Assembly: GCF_004366075.1 (NCBI RefSeq)
Contig: NZ_SODU01000001.1
Span: forward strand, 3,043,607-3,107,606
Reading direction: 5' to 3'
DNA: 64,000 nucleotides
Origin: Kribbella pratensis
GTDB taxonomy: Bacteria; Actinomycetota; Actinomycetes; Propionibacteriales; Kribbellaceae
This document shows positions 43,300 to 51,759 of the stretch, one piece after another. Below the pieces are notes generated by a model that saw only the letters and a list, made by a program, of their open reading frames with translations, was not told where the DNA came from and ran no database searches. The stretch's first letter is position 1. Each line of letters begins with the position of its first letter. The position numbers and the translations under genes are program-made.

Positions 43300-43532
43300 G
43301 TCGTCTTGCGGCCGTACAGCCAGTAGATGATCGGTGCGGCGCCGAGGGAGTTGAAGAGGGTGAGGGCCAGGGCCCAGAGCGGTTTGGGGCCACGAACCTG
43401 GGTGGCGGGACGTCGCGCCAGGTCGGCCAGTGCGACCGCCTTCAACACGCTCTCGACGACCGCTCCAGCGACGACCAACCGCTGCTGCCGGGTACTCAGG
43501 TCAGCCCACTTCTTCCCACGCACATCCCCCAC
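43296..43532 (-). CDS. Small PLDc_N-like membrane protein
   Basis: A 78-residue protein with two helices (about residues 20-40 and 53-70) and the PLDc N-terminal domain pattern near the end (GPKPLWALALTLFNSLGAAP and IIYWLYGRK). It has no phospholipase domain. Its start lies 12 bases after the chelatase stop, so it could be co-transcribed with the nitrate operon, and its stop overlaps the MerR stop. Function unknown. Confidence 0.75.
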   Translation of the reverse strand: MGDVRGKKWADLSTRQQRLVVAGAVVESVLKAVALADLARRPATQVRGPKPLWALALTLFNSLGAAPIIYWLYGRKTT

Positions 43533-43544
43533 GATCCGCGCCCA

Positions 43545-44291
43545 TCACCCCACACGCAAGCATCGCCGCGCGACGGGCGCGCCCACCCGGTGCGTCGCGG
43601 ATCGTCGTACCGAGTCCACTGCTCGAGGCTCGAGGGCCTCCTCGTAGCGGTGGAGGGCGAGGGTGGCGAGGTGGGGGTGGGGGGCCAAGGGGGGCGTGAC
43701 GGGGTGGGGGCCGGACTGGCGGCGGATGAGGTTGTGGAAGAACCCGGGGGCCAAGAGGTACGTCGCTATTGCCAGGCGGCCCGGGGTGCGGGCGAGTACG
43801 TCGGGGAGACGGTCGCCGGCGCCGGACACGTAGGCCACCTGGACAGGCCGGTCGACACGCTCAGCCAACAGACTCGCCGTCTCCTCGCAGTCGGCCAGCG
43901 CGCGCGGGTCGGAGGAGCCGGCGGCGGCCAGTACGACGGTGTCCACGCGGGACAGGTCGCCGAGCCGGTCGGCGAGGATCTCGACCAGCACGGGATCAGG
44001 ACCAAGCGCAGCGGCCGCGTGAACCCGCCCGGGATAGCGCTGCGCTTCGGCAGCAACGTCGACGTACACGTGGTAGCCGGAGCTCAGTAGCAGCGGTACG
44101 ACGACAGCGTCCGAAGCGTCCGTGGTGACGCGACGAACGAGAGACGGCAGCGCCGGCGTGAGCAGGTCGACGAAACCCAACGAAATAGGCAGGTCCGGGC
44201 GTTGACGAGCCATCTCCCGGACGAGGTCGTGGATCACCTGGATACCGCGAGGGTCGGCTGTCCCGTGGGCGACGGCTACGAGGTCGGTCAT
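43545..44291 (-). CDS. Sirohydrochlorin/cobalt chelatase (CbiX/SirB family)
   Basis: A 248-residue protein with two CbiX domains. The first has the catalytic histidine in LVAVAHGTADPRG and the metal-binding GYHVYVDVAAEAQRYPG stretch; the second repeats the fold (VVLAAAGSSDPRA, then IATYLLAPGFFHNLI). It inserts Fe2+ or Co2+ into sirohydrochlorin. In this operon Fe2+ for siroheme, the prosthetic group of NirB, is the sensible substrate. The ATG at 44291 overlaps the stop of the HemD-like regulator by 4 bases. Confidence 0.88.
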   Translation of the reverse strand: MTDLVAVAHGTADPRGIQVIHDLVREMARQRPDLPISLGFVDLLTPALPSLVRRVTTDASDAVVVPLLLSSGYHVYVDVAAEAQRYPGRVHAAAALGPDPVLVEILADRLGDLSRVDTVVLAAAGSSDPRALADCEETASLLAERVDRPVQVAYVSGAGDRLPDVLARTPGRLAIATYLLAPGFFHNLIRRQSGPHPVTPPLAPHPHLATLALHRYEEALEPRAVDSVRRSATHRVGAPVARRCLRVG

Positions 44292-45415
44292 GAGGCAACT
44301 CCGGCGGGTTCTACGGCCAGGCGGTAGCCGCGTCGCACTACCGTCCGCACCAGTTCCGGACGACCGACCGCCGTACGCAGTCTGTTCACCGTGACCTCCA
44401 CCGCGTGTACGTCCTCAGCTCCAGGAAGCACCGCGAGCAGCTCCGGTCGCGACACCACATCACCACCGGCCGCGACCAGGGCGGCCAGTACGGCGCGCGG
44501 GCCTGGACCGAGTGGCAGCACCACACCGTCCAGCACCGCAGCACCTCCACGAATCACCAACTGGCCGAACGCCGTCTCGATCGACCGCGCGTTGTCGTCG
44601 GTGAGCCGATCGGTCACGAGCCGGATCAGCGCGCCCAACCGATACCGGTCCGGAACCAACGGGTCCAGTCCCAGCGCTTCGAAGGGCGCCGCCGTCACCG
44701 GACCGACGCAGGCGTTCAGCACCCGCCCGGTCCGCAACGCCGAGGTGAGGTCGTCGTACTGCCCGTTCAACGCCGCGGCGTCAAGCATCGCCTGCGCACC
44801 CGGTGCCGACGTGTGTACGACGGCGTCAACGGTCCCCGCGCACACCTGCGAGATCATCCGCTCCACCACGGCCGCATCGGGCGCAGGCCCCCACCGATAC
44901 ACCTCCAGCCCACGCACCGACCCGCCGGCCGAACGCAGCGCCTCCTGCAACGCCGGATCCGACAACCCGTGGAGCTGTACGACGATCTTCCGCCCGACGA
45001 CGCCCTGCGCGCGCAGCCACTCGACCACCTCGGCCGTCGTCTCCGACCGCGCCGACCAGTGCTCGACCAGCCCGGCCGCGCGGATCGCGCCGCGCGCCTT
45101 CGGACCGCGGGCGAGGATTCGCGACTGCTCCAACGTACCCAGCAGGTCCGCGGCGAGACCGGCGGTGTCGGCCGCCTCGATCCAGCCGCGGAACCCGACC
45201 GCTGTGGTGACCACGACGTCGTCCGGCGGATTCGCGATCACCCGCCGGGTCGCCTCGATCAGCGCGTGGTCGTCGGCGACCGGCACGATCTGCAGGGTCG
45301 GCGCGTGCAGCACCTTCGCACCGCGCCGCTCGAACGACGCGATCAGGTCCTCCGCACGCCGATGCGCCGTGATGGCGATCGTGCAACCGCTCAGCGGCCC
45401 CGGCCTAGTAGTCAC
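44288..45415 (-). CDS. nnaR: Uroporphyrinogen-III synthase-like regulator with winged helix (NnaR-like)
   Basis: A 375-residue fusion: residues about 1-265 carry a HemD uroporphyrinogen-III synthase fold (GCTIAITAHRRAEDLIASFE, then VVVTTAVGFRGW and VDAVVHTSAPGAQAMLDAAA), and about 270-375 carry an OmpR-type DNA-binding winged helix (LAVLPGAEDVHAVEVTVNRL, then VRTVVRRGYRLAVE). This layout is that of NnaR, a Streptomyces co-regulator of nitrate/nitrite genes with GlnR. Its place in a nitrate operon supports that role; enzyme activity is doubtful. It starts at 45415, overlapping the end of nirD by 11 bases. Confidence 0.85.
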   Translation of the reverse strand: MTTRPGPLSGCTIAITAHRRAEDLIASFERRGAKVLHAPTLQIVPVADDHALIEATRRVIANPPDDVVVTTAVGFRGWIEAADTAGLAADLLGTLEQSRILARGPKARGAIRAAGLVEHWSARSETTAEVVEWLRAQGVVGRKIVVQLHGLSDPALQEALRSAGGSVRGLEVYRWGPAPDAAVVERMISQVCAGTVDAVVHTSAPGAQAMLDAAALNGQYDDLTSALRTGRVLNACVGPVTAAPFEALGLDPLVPDRYRLGALIRLVTDRLTDDNARSIETAFGQLVIRGGAAVLDGVVLPLGPGPRAVLAALVAAGGDVVSRPELLAVLPGAEDVHAVEVTVNRLRTAVGRPELVRTVVRRGYRLAVEPAGVAS

Positions 45416-45749
45416 CTGGACCCACCACGACCTGTCCGTCGACGATCTCGACCGGGTACACCGGCAGCGACACCTCCGGATCGTCCAGGCACGCCCCGGT
45501 GCGCAGATCGAAGACCTGCTTGAACATCGGCGACGCCACCGTCGGTACGTCGCCGCGGCTGCCGACGATGCCCCGCGACATCACGTTGGCCCCGCTGAAC
45601 GGATCCTGGTTGCCGATGGCAAACACCTCGTCGTCGTGCGTCCTGAACAACGCGATCTGCAGGTCCCCGAGCAACGCCGCGACCCCACGTTCCGGCAGCA
45701 GTGCCTCAAAAGCGCAGACCACTGTGCGCTCGACAGTTGTCATGGTCAT
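45405..45749 (-). CDS. nirD: Nitrite reductase [NAD(P)H] small subunit (NirD)
   Basis: A 114-residue Rieske-like fold protein with IALFRTHDDEVFAIGNQDPF, SRGIVGSRGDVPTVASPM and the C-terminal LPVYPVEIVDGQVVV. Cluster ligands are absent, as is normal for NirD, which supports NirB. The start ATG at 45749 overlaps the NirB stop (ATGA) and has GGAGG 7 bases before it; a second ATG is 6 bases later. It follows nirB and overlaps the NnaR-like start. Confidence 0.93.
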   Translation of the reverse strand: MTMTTVERTVVCAFEALLPERGVAALLGDLQIALFRTHDDEVFAIGNQDPFSGANVMSRGIVGSRGDVPTVASPMFKQVFDLRTGACLDDPEVSLPVYPVEIVDGQVVVGPGDY

Positions 45750-48700
45750 CGACGTACCTCCAATCGGGGGCCGGCCAGCAGGACCGGCTCCAGCTGCCCG
45801 CGCTCGGCCGAGGTGGCCGGGCGCGGCTGGTTGCGCTCGACCACGTACCGCAGGTCGGCGTCGGGCTGGTCCGGCGCGTTCACGAACGACACGAACCGGG
45901 CGAGCTTGCCGGGATCGTTCAGCGTCGCCTGCCACTCGTCGACGTACGAGTCGACGTGCTTGGCCATCGCCGCGTCCAGGTCGGCGGCGATGCCGAGGCT
46001 GTCGTTCAGTACGACGTCGCGCACGTGGTCCAGGCCGCCTTCGAGCTCGCGCATCCACACCGCGGTCCGCTGCAGGCGGTCACCGGTGCGGATGTAGTAC
46101 ATGAGGAACCGGTCGATCGCCTGGAACAGCTCCTCGTCGGTCAGGTCCGAGGCGAGCAGCTCGGCGTGCCGCGGCGTCATACCGCCGTTGCCGCCGACGT
46201 ACAGGTTCCAGCCCTTCTCGGTAGCGATCACGCCGACGTCCTTGCCGCGCGCCTCCGCGCACTCCCGCGCACAGCCGGAGACACCGAGCTTGAGTTTGTG
46301 CGGCGACCGCAGCCCGCGGTACCGCAGCTCCAGCGCGATCGCCATCCCGACCGAGTCCTGTACGCCGTACCGGCACCAGGTCGACCCGACGCACGACTTC
46401 ACGGTCCGCAGCGCCTTGCCGTAGGCATGCCCCGACTCGAAGCCCGCGTCCACCAGCCGCTTCCAGATCGCCGGCAACTGCTCGATCCGCGCCCCGAACA
46501 GGTCGACCCGCTGGCCGCCGGTGATCTTCGTGTAGAGCCCGAAGTCGCGCGCCACCTCGCCGATCGTGATCAGGCCCTCCGGCGTGATCTCACCGCCCGG
46601 GATCCGCGGTACGACGGAGTACGTGCCGTCCTTCTGCATGTTGGCCATGACGTGGTCGTTGGTGTCCTGCAGCGACGCGCGCTCGCCCTCGAGCACGTGA
46701 CCGGCCGGGTCCAGACTCGCCAGGATGGACGCGACCACCGGCTTGCAGATGTCGCACCCGCGGCCGCTGCCGTGCCGCTCGACGATCTCGCTGAACGTCC
46801 GCAGCTCGGTGATCCGGACGACGTCGAACAGCTCGGCCCTCGACAGCGCGAAGTGTTCGCACAACGCCTTGCTGACCTCGACGCCGGCCTTGGTGAGCTC
46901 GGTGTTGAGGAGGTTCTTGACGATCGGCAGACACGAGCCGCACGACGTACCGGCCTTCGTCTTCCCGCACACCGACTTGATGTCGCTGCAGCCCTCGTCG
47001 CGGACCGCGCAGCGGATCGTCCCCGCGGACACGTTGTTGCACGAGCACACCGGCGCGTCGTCGGGCAGCTCGAGCTGCACCGGACCGGCGCCCTCGGGCA
47101 GCAGGAAGGCGGCCGGGTCCGCACCGAGTTCCCGGCCGACCATCGGCCGCAGTCCGGAGTACGCCGACGCGTCGCCGACCAGGATGCCGCCGAGCAGGGT
47201 ACGGGCGTCGTCCGACAGCACGAGCTTCTTGTAGACACCGGCCACGGGGTCGGCGTACACGATGTCGAGGGCGCCCTCGGTGGCGCCGAACGCGTCACCG
47301 AAGCTCGCGACGTCGACGCCGAGCAGCTTCAGCTTCGTCGACGTGTCCGCGCCCGGGAACGTCGCTTCGCCACCGAGCAACCGGTCCGCGACGATCTCGG
47401 CCATGGTGTAGCCGGGGGCGATCAGGCCCCACACGCGCCCTTCGATACAAGCGACTTCGCCGATCGCCCAGACACCAGGAACGGACGTACGGCAGGCTTC
47501 GTCGACCACGACACCGCCGCGCTCGCCGATCTGCAGACCGGCCTCGCGGCCGAGCTCGTCACGCGGCCGGACTCCGGCCGCGAAGACCACCACGTCGGCC
47601 GGCAGATCGGGGCCGTCGGCAACGCCCATCGCGCGGGCCGCACCTTGCGAGGTGAGCTTCACCCGCTGACACTGCGTCCCGGTCAGTACGTCGACGTCGA
47701 GGCCCTCGATCAGCCGGGCCAGCGCGGAACCGCCGCCCTCGTCGACCTGCAGCGGCATCAGCCGCGGCGCGAACTCGACGACCTTGGTGCCGGCGCCGAG
47801 CGCCCGCAGCGCCCCGGCCGCTTCCAGGCCGAGCAGACCACCGCCGACGACGACGCCGTTGACGTCCTTGCCTTCGCTCTTCAGTCGCTCGACGTACACG
47901 CGCAGCGCGGCGACGTCGTCGATGGTCCGGTAGACGAAGCAGCCTTGTGCGTCGTTGTTCTTCACCGGCGGGACGAACGCCGCGGAGCCGGTCGCCAGGA
48001 CGAGTTCGTCGTACCCGACCTGCTCGCCGCGCGCTGTGGTGACGGTCTTCGCCGTGGTGTCGATCGACGTGATCTGCACGCCCTTGCGCAGGTTGACCGC
48101 CGGGTCGTCCCAGAGATCCGGGTCGCCGAGCGACAGGTCCTGCGGGTCGCGGCCGGAGAAGTAGCTGGTCAGTGCAACCCGGTCGTACGGCAGCCGCGGC
48201 TCCTCGCCGAAGACCGTGATCCGGTAATTGACGTCGGTGTCGCGCTGCCGCAGCGCCTCGACCAGCCGGTGCGCGACCATACCCCCACCGACCACCACCA
48301 CGTGCTTGGCCTTGTTCAGCTCTGCCATCGTCGCCCTCCTGCTCGGGACTGGTTCGGTCTCGCCGCGCCGGAAGCGGTCGAGCAGTTCGCCGACGGCGCC
48401 GGTGCAGCTTCCGCACCCGGTCGTCGCCCGCGTCGTGGCGGCGATGCCGGCGACACTGTCGGCACCCCCACGCCAGGCCGCTTCGATCGCGACCCTGGTG
48501 ACGCCGTTGCACCTGCACACGGTCGCCACCTTCTTGTTCTGTACCGCGGGTACGTCGGGCTCGGTGAGCAGCCCGTCCGCCACCACCGGCGTACCCCGAT
48601 CCGCCAGCAGCACCAGCTCCGCGGCGACCTCCGGCGCACCGACTGCCACCGCAGACCGGACCACGCCGTCCCGCAGAACGGCCCGCACGTACCGCGTCTC

Positions 48701-49642
48701 GTCCTCGAGCCGGACCACGGCCCCGTCCTCGTCCTTGTCGCCAAGAACAAGCAGGTCGAGGCCACCGGCCGTCACACGCACGACCTCGTAGTCAGGTAGC
48801 TGCGCGGTCTCGTTCATCAGGTGCTTCGCCAGCGCCTCGGCCTGCATCCACGCCGAGTCGACCGTGCCGGTGAGGCGCCCGTCGATCTCGGCACAGTCGC
48901 CGATCGCGTGCACCCGTGGGTCGTCCGGGCTGGTCATCGTGGTGTCCACGACAATTCCGTCGCGCACCGTCAGGCCGGTCGCCAGCTCGGTGCGGGCCCG
49001 GACACCACACGCGACGACCAGCAGATCGCCGAACACCTGGCGGCCGTTCCGCAGCCGGAGGGCGCGGAAACTGCCGTTCTTTTGTTCCGTTCCGTCAAGT
49101 TCCGTGTTGAGGAGGACCTCGACACCGAGCCGGCGGACCGCGCGCGTCACGCGACGTCCCGCCGACGCGCGAACCGTCTTGTCCAGCAGGGTTTCGCCGT
49201 CGTGCACCACCGTGACCGCGACTCCGCGTTCACGCAGCGCACAAGCCGTCTCGACCCCGAGCACCCCGCCGCCGAGGACGACGGCACGCCGGGCCGTGCC
49301 TGTTGCCGCAACCACTGCCCGTGCGTCGTCCGCGGACCTCAGCAGCTGCCCGCCCACGACGCCCTTCGGAACCACCGGCACAGCACCGGTCGCGAACACC
49401 AACCGGTCGTACGGGTGCTCGCGACCACCGTCGTCGGTCACAACCCGCCGTGCCCGATCTACGGCCACCGCGGTCTTGAGCGGCTCGTTGCCGACAGCAA
49501 CCTCCGCGCGGCCCGCCACGTACTCGGTCAGCCGGCCACGGTTGTACGACGGCTCGTCGCCCAGGACCGTGACGTCGTACGACGGCAACAGCTCTGCCAG
49601 CCGCCGGCCGGCCATCCCGCCGCCGATGATCACTACTCTCAT
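45746..49642 (-). CDS. nirB: Fused assimilatory nitrate reductase electron-transfer subunit (NasC-like) and nitrite reductase large subunit (NirB)
   Basis: One open frame of 1298 codons joins two proteins that are usually separate. Residues 1-438: a FAD/NAD(P)-binding oxidoreductase (GGGMAGRRLAELLP, VVLGGGVLGVETACAL) ending in a BFD-type [2Fe-2S] domain (CRCNGVT...TTGCGSC), the electron donor to nitrate reductase. Residues 439-1298: NirB, with its own FAD/NAD(P) half (VVVVGGGMVAHRLV), BFD domain (VCSCNNVSAGT) and the siroheme/4Fe-4S reductase (SCVGSTWCRYG and GVSGCARECAEA). NirB reduces nitrite to ammonium with NADH. No stop exists between them, yet the internal ATG at 48328 has a strong AGGAGGG site. 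So a fusion and a free NirB may both be made. The ATG at 49642 overlaps the NasA stop. Confidence 0.9.
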   Translation of the reverse strand: MRVVIIGGGMAGRRLAELLPSYDVTVLGDEPSYNRGRLTEYVAGRAEVAVGNEPLKTAVAVDRARRVVTDDGGREHPYDRLVFATGAVPVVPKGVVGGQLLRSADDARAVVAATGTARRAVVLGGGVLGVETACALRERGVAVTVVHDGETLLDKTVRASAGRRVTRAVRRLGVEVLLNTELDGTEQKNGSFRALRLRNGRQVFGDLLVVACGVRARTELATGLTVRDGIVVDTTMTSPDDPRVHAIGDCAEIDGRLTGTVDSAWMQAEALAKHLMNETAQLPDYEVVRVTAGGLDLLVLGDKDEDGAVVRLEDETRYVRAVLRDGVVRSAVAVGAPEVAAELVLLADRGTPVVADGLLTEPDVPAVQNKKVATVCRCNGVTRVAIEAAWRGGADSVAGIAATTRATTGCGSCTGAVGELLDRFRRGETEPVPSRRATMAELNKAKHVVVVGGGMVAHRLVEALRQRDTDVNYRITVFGEEPRLPYDRVALTSYFSGRDPQDLSLGDPDLWDDPAVNLRKGVQITSIDTTAKTVTTARGEQVGYDELVLATGSAAFVPPVKNNDAQGCFVYRTIDDVAALRVYVERLKSEGKDVNGVVVGGGLLGLEAAGALRALGAGTKVVEFAPRLMPLQVDEGGGSALARLIEGLDVDVLTGTQCQRVKLTSQGAARAMGVADGPDLPADVVVFAAGVRPRDELGREAGLQIGERGGVVVDEACRTSVPGVWAIGEVACIEGRVWGLIAPGYTMAEIVADRLLGGEATFPGADTSTKLKLLGVDVASFGDAFGATEGALDIVYADPVAGVYKKLVLSDDARTLLGGILVGDASAYSGLRPMVGRELGADPAAFLLPEGAGPVQLELPDDAPVCSCNNVSAGTIRCAVRDEGCSDIKSVCGKTKAGTSCGSCLPIVKNLLNTELTKAGVEVSKALCEHFALSRAELFDVVRITELRTFSEIVERHGSGRGCDICKPVVASILASLDPAGHVLEGERASLQDTNDHVMANMQKDGTYSVVPRIPGGEITPEGLITIGEVARDFGLYTKITGGQRVDLFGARIEQLPAIWKRLVDAGFESGHAYGKALRTVKSCVGSTWCRYGVQDSVGMAIALELRYRGLRSPHKLKLGVSGCARECAEARGKDVGVIATEKGWNLYVGGNGGMTPRHAELLASDLTDEELFQAIDRFLMYYIRTGDRLQRTAVWMRELEGGLDHVRDVVLNDSLGIAADLDAAMAKHVDSYVDEWQATLNDPGKLARFVSFVNAPDQPDADLRYVVERNQPRPATSAERGQLEPVLLAGPRLEVRR
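48326..48340 (-). promoter_or_regulatory. Internal ribosome site and start codon of nirB
   Basis: AGGAGGG (48334-48340, complement strand) precedes ATG at 48328 by 5 bases, an ideal spacing, and the following codons (MAELNKAKHVVVVGGG) are the natural N-terminus of NirB. This lies inside the longer fusion frame and supports internal initiation giving a separate 860-residue NirB. Confidence 0.7.
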
Positions 49643-51759
49643 GCCGGAACTCCCGTCGCTGGCAGGGCAGCGGCGGTGACTTCGACGGCACACGCCTTGA
49701 ACTCGGGCATCCGCGACACGGGGTCGAGCGCGTCGTTGGTCAGCTCGTTGACCGCCTCCGCGCCACCGAAGTGGAACGGCACGAAAACGGTGTCCGGCCG
49801 GACGTCGGCCGTCACCCGCGCCGGCAGCACCATCGACCCGCGCGCGGTCCGCAACCGCAGCGGACGCCCGTCGCCGATCCCCAGCTGCGCGGCGACCCGC
49901 GGATGAATCTCGGCGTACACCTCGGGCTCGGCCTCGGCCAGCTCCGGAACCCGCCGCGTCTGCGCGCCGCTCTGGTAGTGCTGCAGCAACCGCCCCGTCA
50001 CCAGATAGAGCGGTGCCTCCGTGCTGAGATCGTCTGCGACCGGCCGGTGATCGACAGGTACGACGTGCGCCCGCCCGTCCGCCGTCGGAAATCCGTCGGA
50101 AAACAGCCGCGGCGTCCCCGGATGCCCCTCGTGCGGTACCGGCCAGAACAACGCCTCGTCCGCGTCCAAGCGCTCCCAGGTGATCCCGGAGTAGTCGGCC
50201 TTCCCGCCGGCACTCGCTCTCCGCAGCTCCTCGAACACCTCGGCCGGATCAGTCGAGAACCCTGGTACGTCGAGCCTTTCGGCGATCCCCGCGAACACCG
50301 CGAGATCGCTCCGCACCTCACCCGGCGCGGCCACCGCGGCACGCCGCCGCAGGACCCGGCCTTCGAGGGACGTCATCGTCCCTTCCTCCTCGGCCCACTG
50401 CGTGACCGGAAAGACCACGTCCGCGAGCAGTGCCGTTTCCGACGGCACGACGTCCGCGACAACCAGCAGGTCGAGGGACGCCAGACGCTCCCGTACCGAC
50501 GACAGGTGCGGCGCCGACACGAGCAGGTTGCTCCCGTGCACCAGCAGCGCCTTCGGACCATCCGTCGTACCGAGGGAGTTGATGAGCTCGACCGCGCTCT
50601 TCCCCGGCCCCGGCAGCTCGTCCGGATCCACGCCCCAGACACCAGCGACGTAGGCACGCGCCGCCGGGTCCGAGATGCTCCGGTACCCAGGCAGCTGATC
50701 CGCCTTCTGCCCGTGCTCCCGGCCGCCTTGACCGTTTCCCTGCCCGGTGATGCAGCCGTACCCGCTGCCCATCCGGCCCGGGAGGCCAAGCGCCAACGCG
50801 AGGTTGATGCAGGCAGTCACCGTGTCGGTGCCCTTGCTGTGCTGCTCGGCCCCGCGGCCCGTCAGGACGAACGCCCCAGCGCCACCATGCACCGGAGCAG
50901 CCGCCGCCAGGACCCGTGCGGCCCGCCGGATCGTCGCCGCCGGAACACCGGTCACCCGCTCGGCCCGCTCCGGCCACCAGGACGCCGTCGTACGGACGAG
51001 CGCATCCGGGTCATCGGTCCGCTCCTGCAGATACGCCGTGTCCGCCAGACCTTCCTGCAGCACCACGTGGGTGAGCGAAAGCACCAACGCGAGGTCGGTA
51101 CCAGGTGTCGCCTGCAGGTGAATTCCAGCGTTTTCCTCAGTCAGACCAGCAGTTGCGGAGCGACGCGGGTCGACGACCAGAAGTCCACCCGAGTCGCGTG
51201 CGCCCTGCAGATGCGCCACCGCCGGCGGCATCGTTTCCGCAATGTTGCTGCCGACCAGGAGGACTGCTCCCGCACCACCCAGATCGGCCAGCGGAAACGG
51301 CAATCCGCGATCGATTCCGAACGCCCGGTTCGTCGCAGCGGCCGCCGACGACATACAGAACCGGCCGTTGTAGTCCACGTTCGCCGTCTTCAGCGCCACG
51401 CGGGCGAACTTGCCCAGCGCGTATGCCTTCTCGTTGGTCAGCCCGCCGCCGCCGAACACCGCGATCGCGTCCCGCCCGTGAGCGGCCTGCAACGCCTTGA
51501 TCCGGTCGGAAACGAAATCCAGCGCTGCATCCCAGCTCGTCTCCACCAGCTCGCCCGCGGCGTTGCGGACCAGCGGCATGGTGAGCCGGTCCGGCACCGT
51601 GAGTACCTCGGGAGCCGTCCAGCCCTTACGACACAGCCCGCCCTTGTTGGTCGGGAAGTCGCGCGGCCGCACCTCCACCGCACCCGGCCGAGCGACCGGG
51701 TGCAGCGTGGTGGCGCACTGCAGAGCGCAGTACGGACAATGAGTCGCAACTGCCGTCAC
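49639..51759 (-). CDS. nasA: Assimilatory nitrate reductase catalytic subunit (molybdopterin oxidoreductase, NasA)
   Basis: Reduces nitrate to nitrite in the cytoplasm using bis-MGD molybdenum and one 4Fe-4S cluster; ligand cysteines are in THCPYCALQC and GGLCRKGW near the N-terminus. The 706-residue protein has all molybdopterin domains: SAAAATNRAFGIDRGLP, GRGAEQHSKGTDT and the C-terminal molydopterin-dinucleotide domain (RLRTARGSMVLPARV). No Tat signal is visible, so it is cytoplasmic. The GTG at 51759 overlaps the transporter stop by 4 bases. Electrons come from the next gene's product. Confidence 0.95.
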   Translation of the reverse strand: MTAVATHCPYCALQCATTLHPVARPGAVEVRPRDFPTNKGGLCRKGWTAPEVLTVPDRLTMPLVRNAAGELVETSWDAALDFVSDRIKALQAAHGRDAIAVFGGGGLTNEKAYALGKFARVALKTANVDYNGRFCMSSAAAATNRAFGIDRGLPFPLADLGGAGAVLLVGSNIAETMPPAVAHLQGARDSGGLLVVDPRRSATAGLTEENAGIHLQATPGTDLALVLSLTHVVLQEGLADTAYLQERTDDPDALVRTTASWWPERAERVTGVPAATIRRAARVLAAAAPVHGGAGAFVLTGRGAEQHSKGTDTVTACINLALALGLPGRMGSGYGCITGQGNGQGGREHGQKADQLPGYRSISDPAARAYVAGVWGVDPDELPGPGKSAVELINSLGTTDGPKALLVHGSNLLVSAPHLSSVRERLASLDLLVVADVVPSETALLADVVFPVTQWAEEEGTMTSLEGRVLRRRAAVAAPGEVRSDLAVFAGIAERLDVPGFSTDPAEVFEELRRASAGGKADYSGITWERLDADEALFWPVPHEGHPGTPRLFSDGFPTADGRAHVVPVDHRPVADDLSTEAPLYLVTGRLLQHYQSGAQTRRVPELAEAEPEVYAEIHPRVAAQLGIGDGRPLRLRTARGSMVLPARVTADVRPDTVFVPFHFGGAEAVNELTNDALDPVSRMPEFKACAVEVTAAALPATGVPA

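Noticed and set aside
45701..48799. 1032-residue + strand open frame
   Set aside because: It is antisense to nirB and has the Arg/Asp/Val/Gly-rich look of a shadow frame in GC-rich coding DNA; nirB on the other strand is certain by its motifs.
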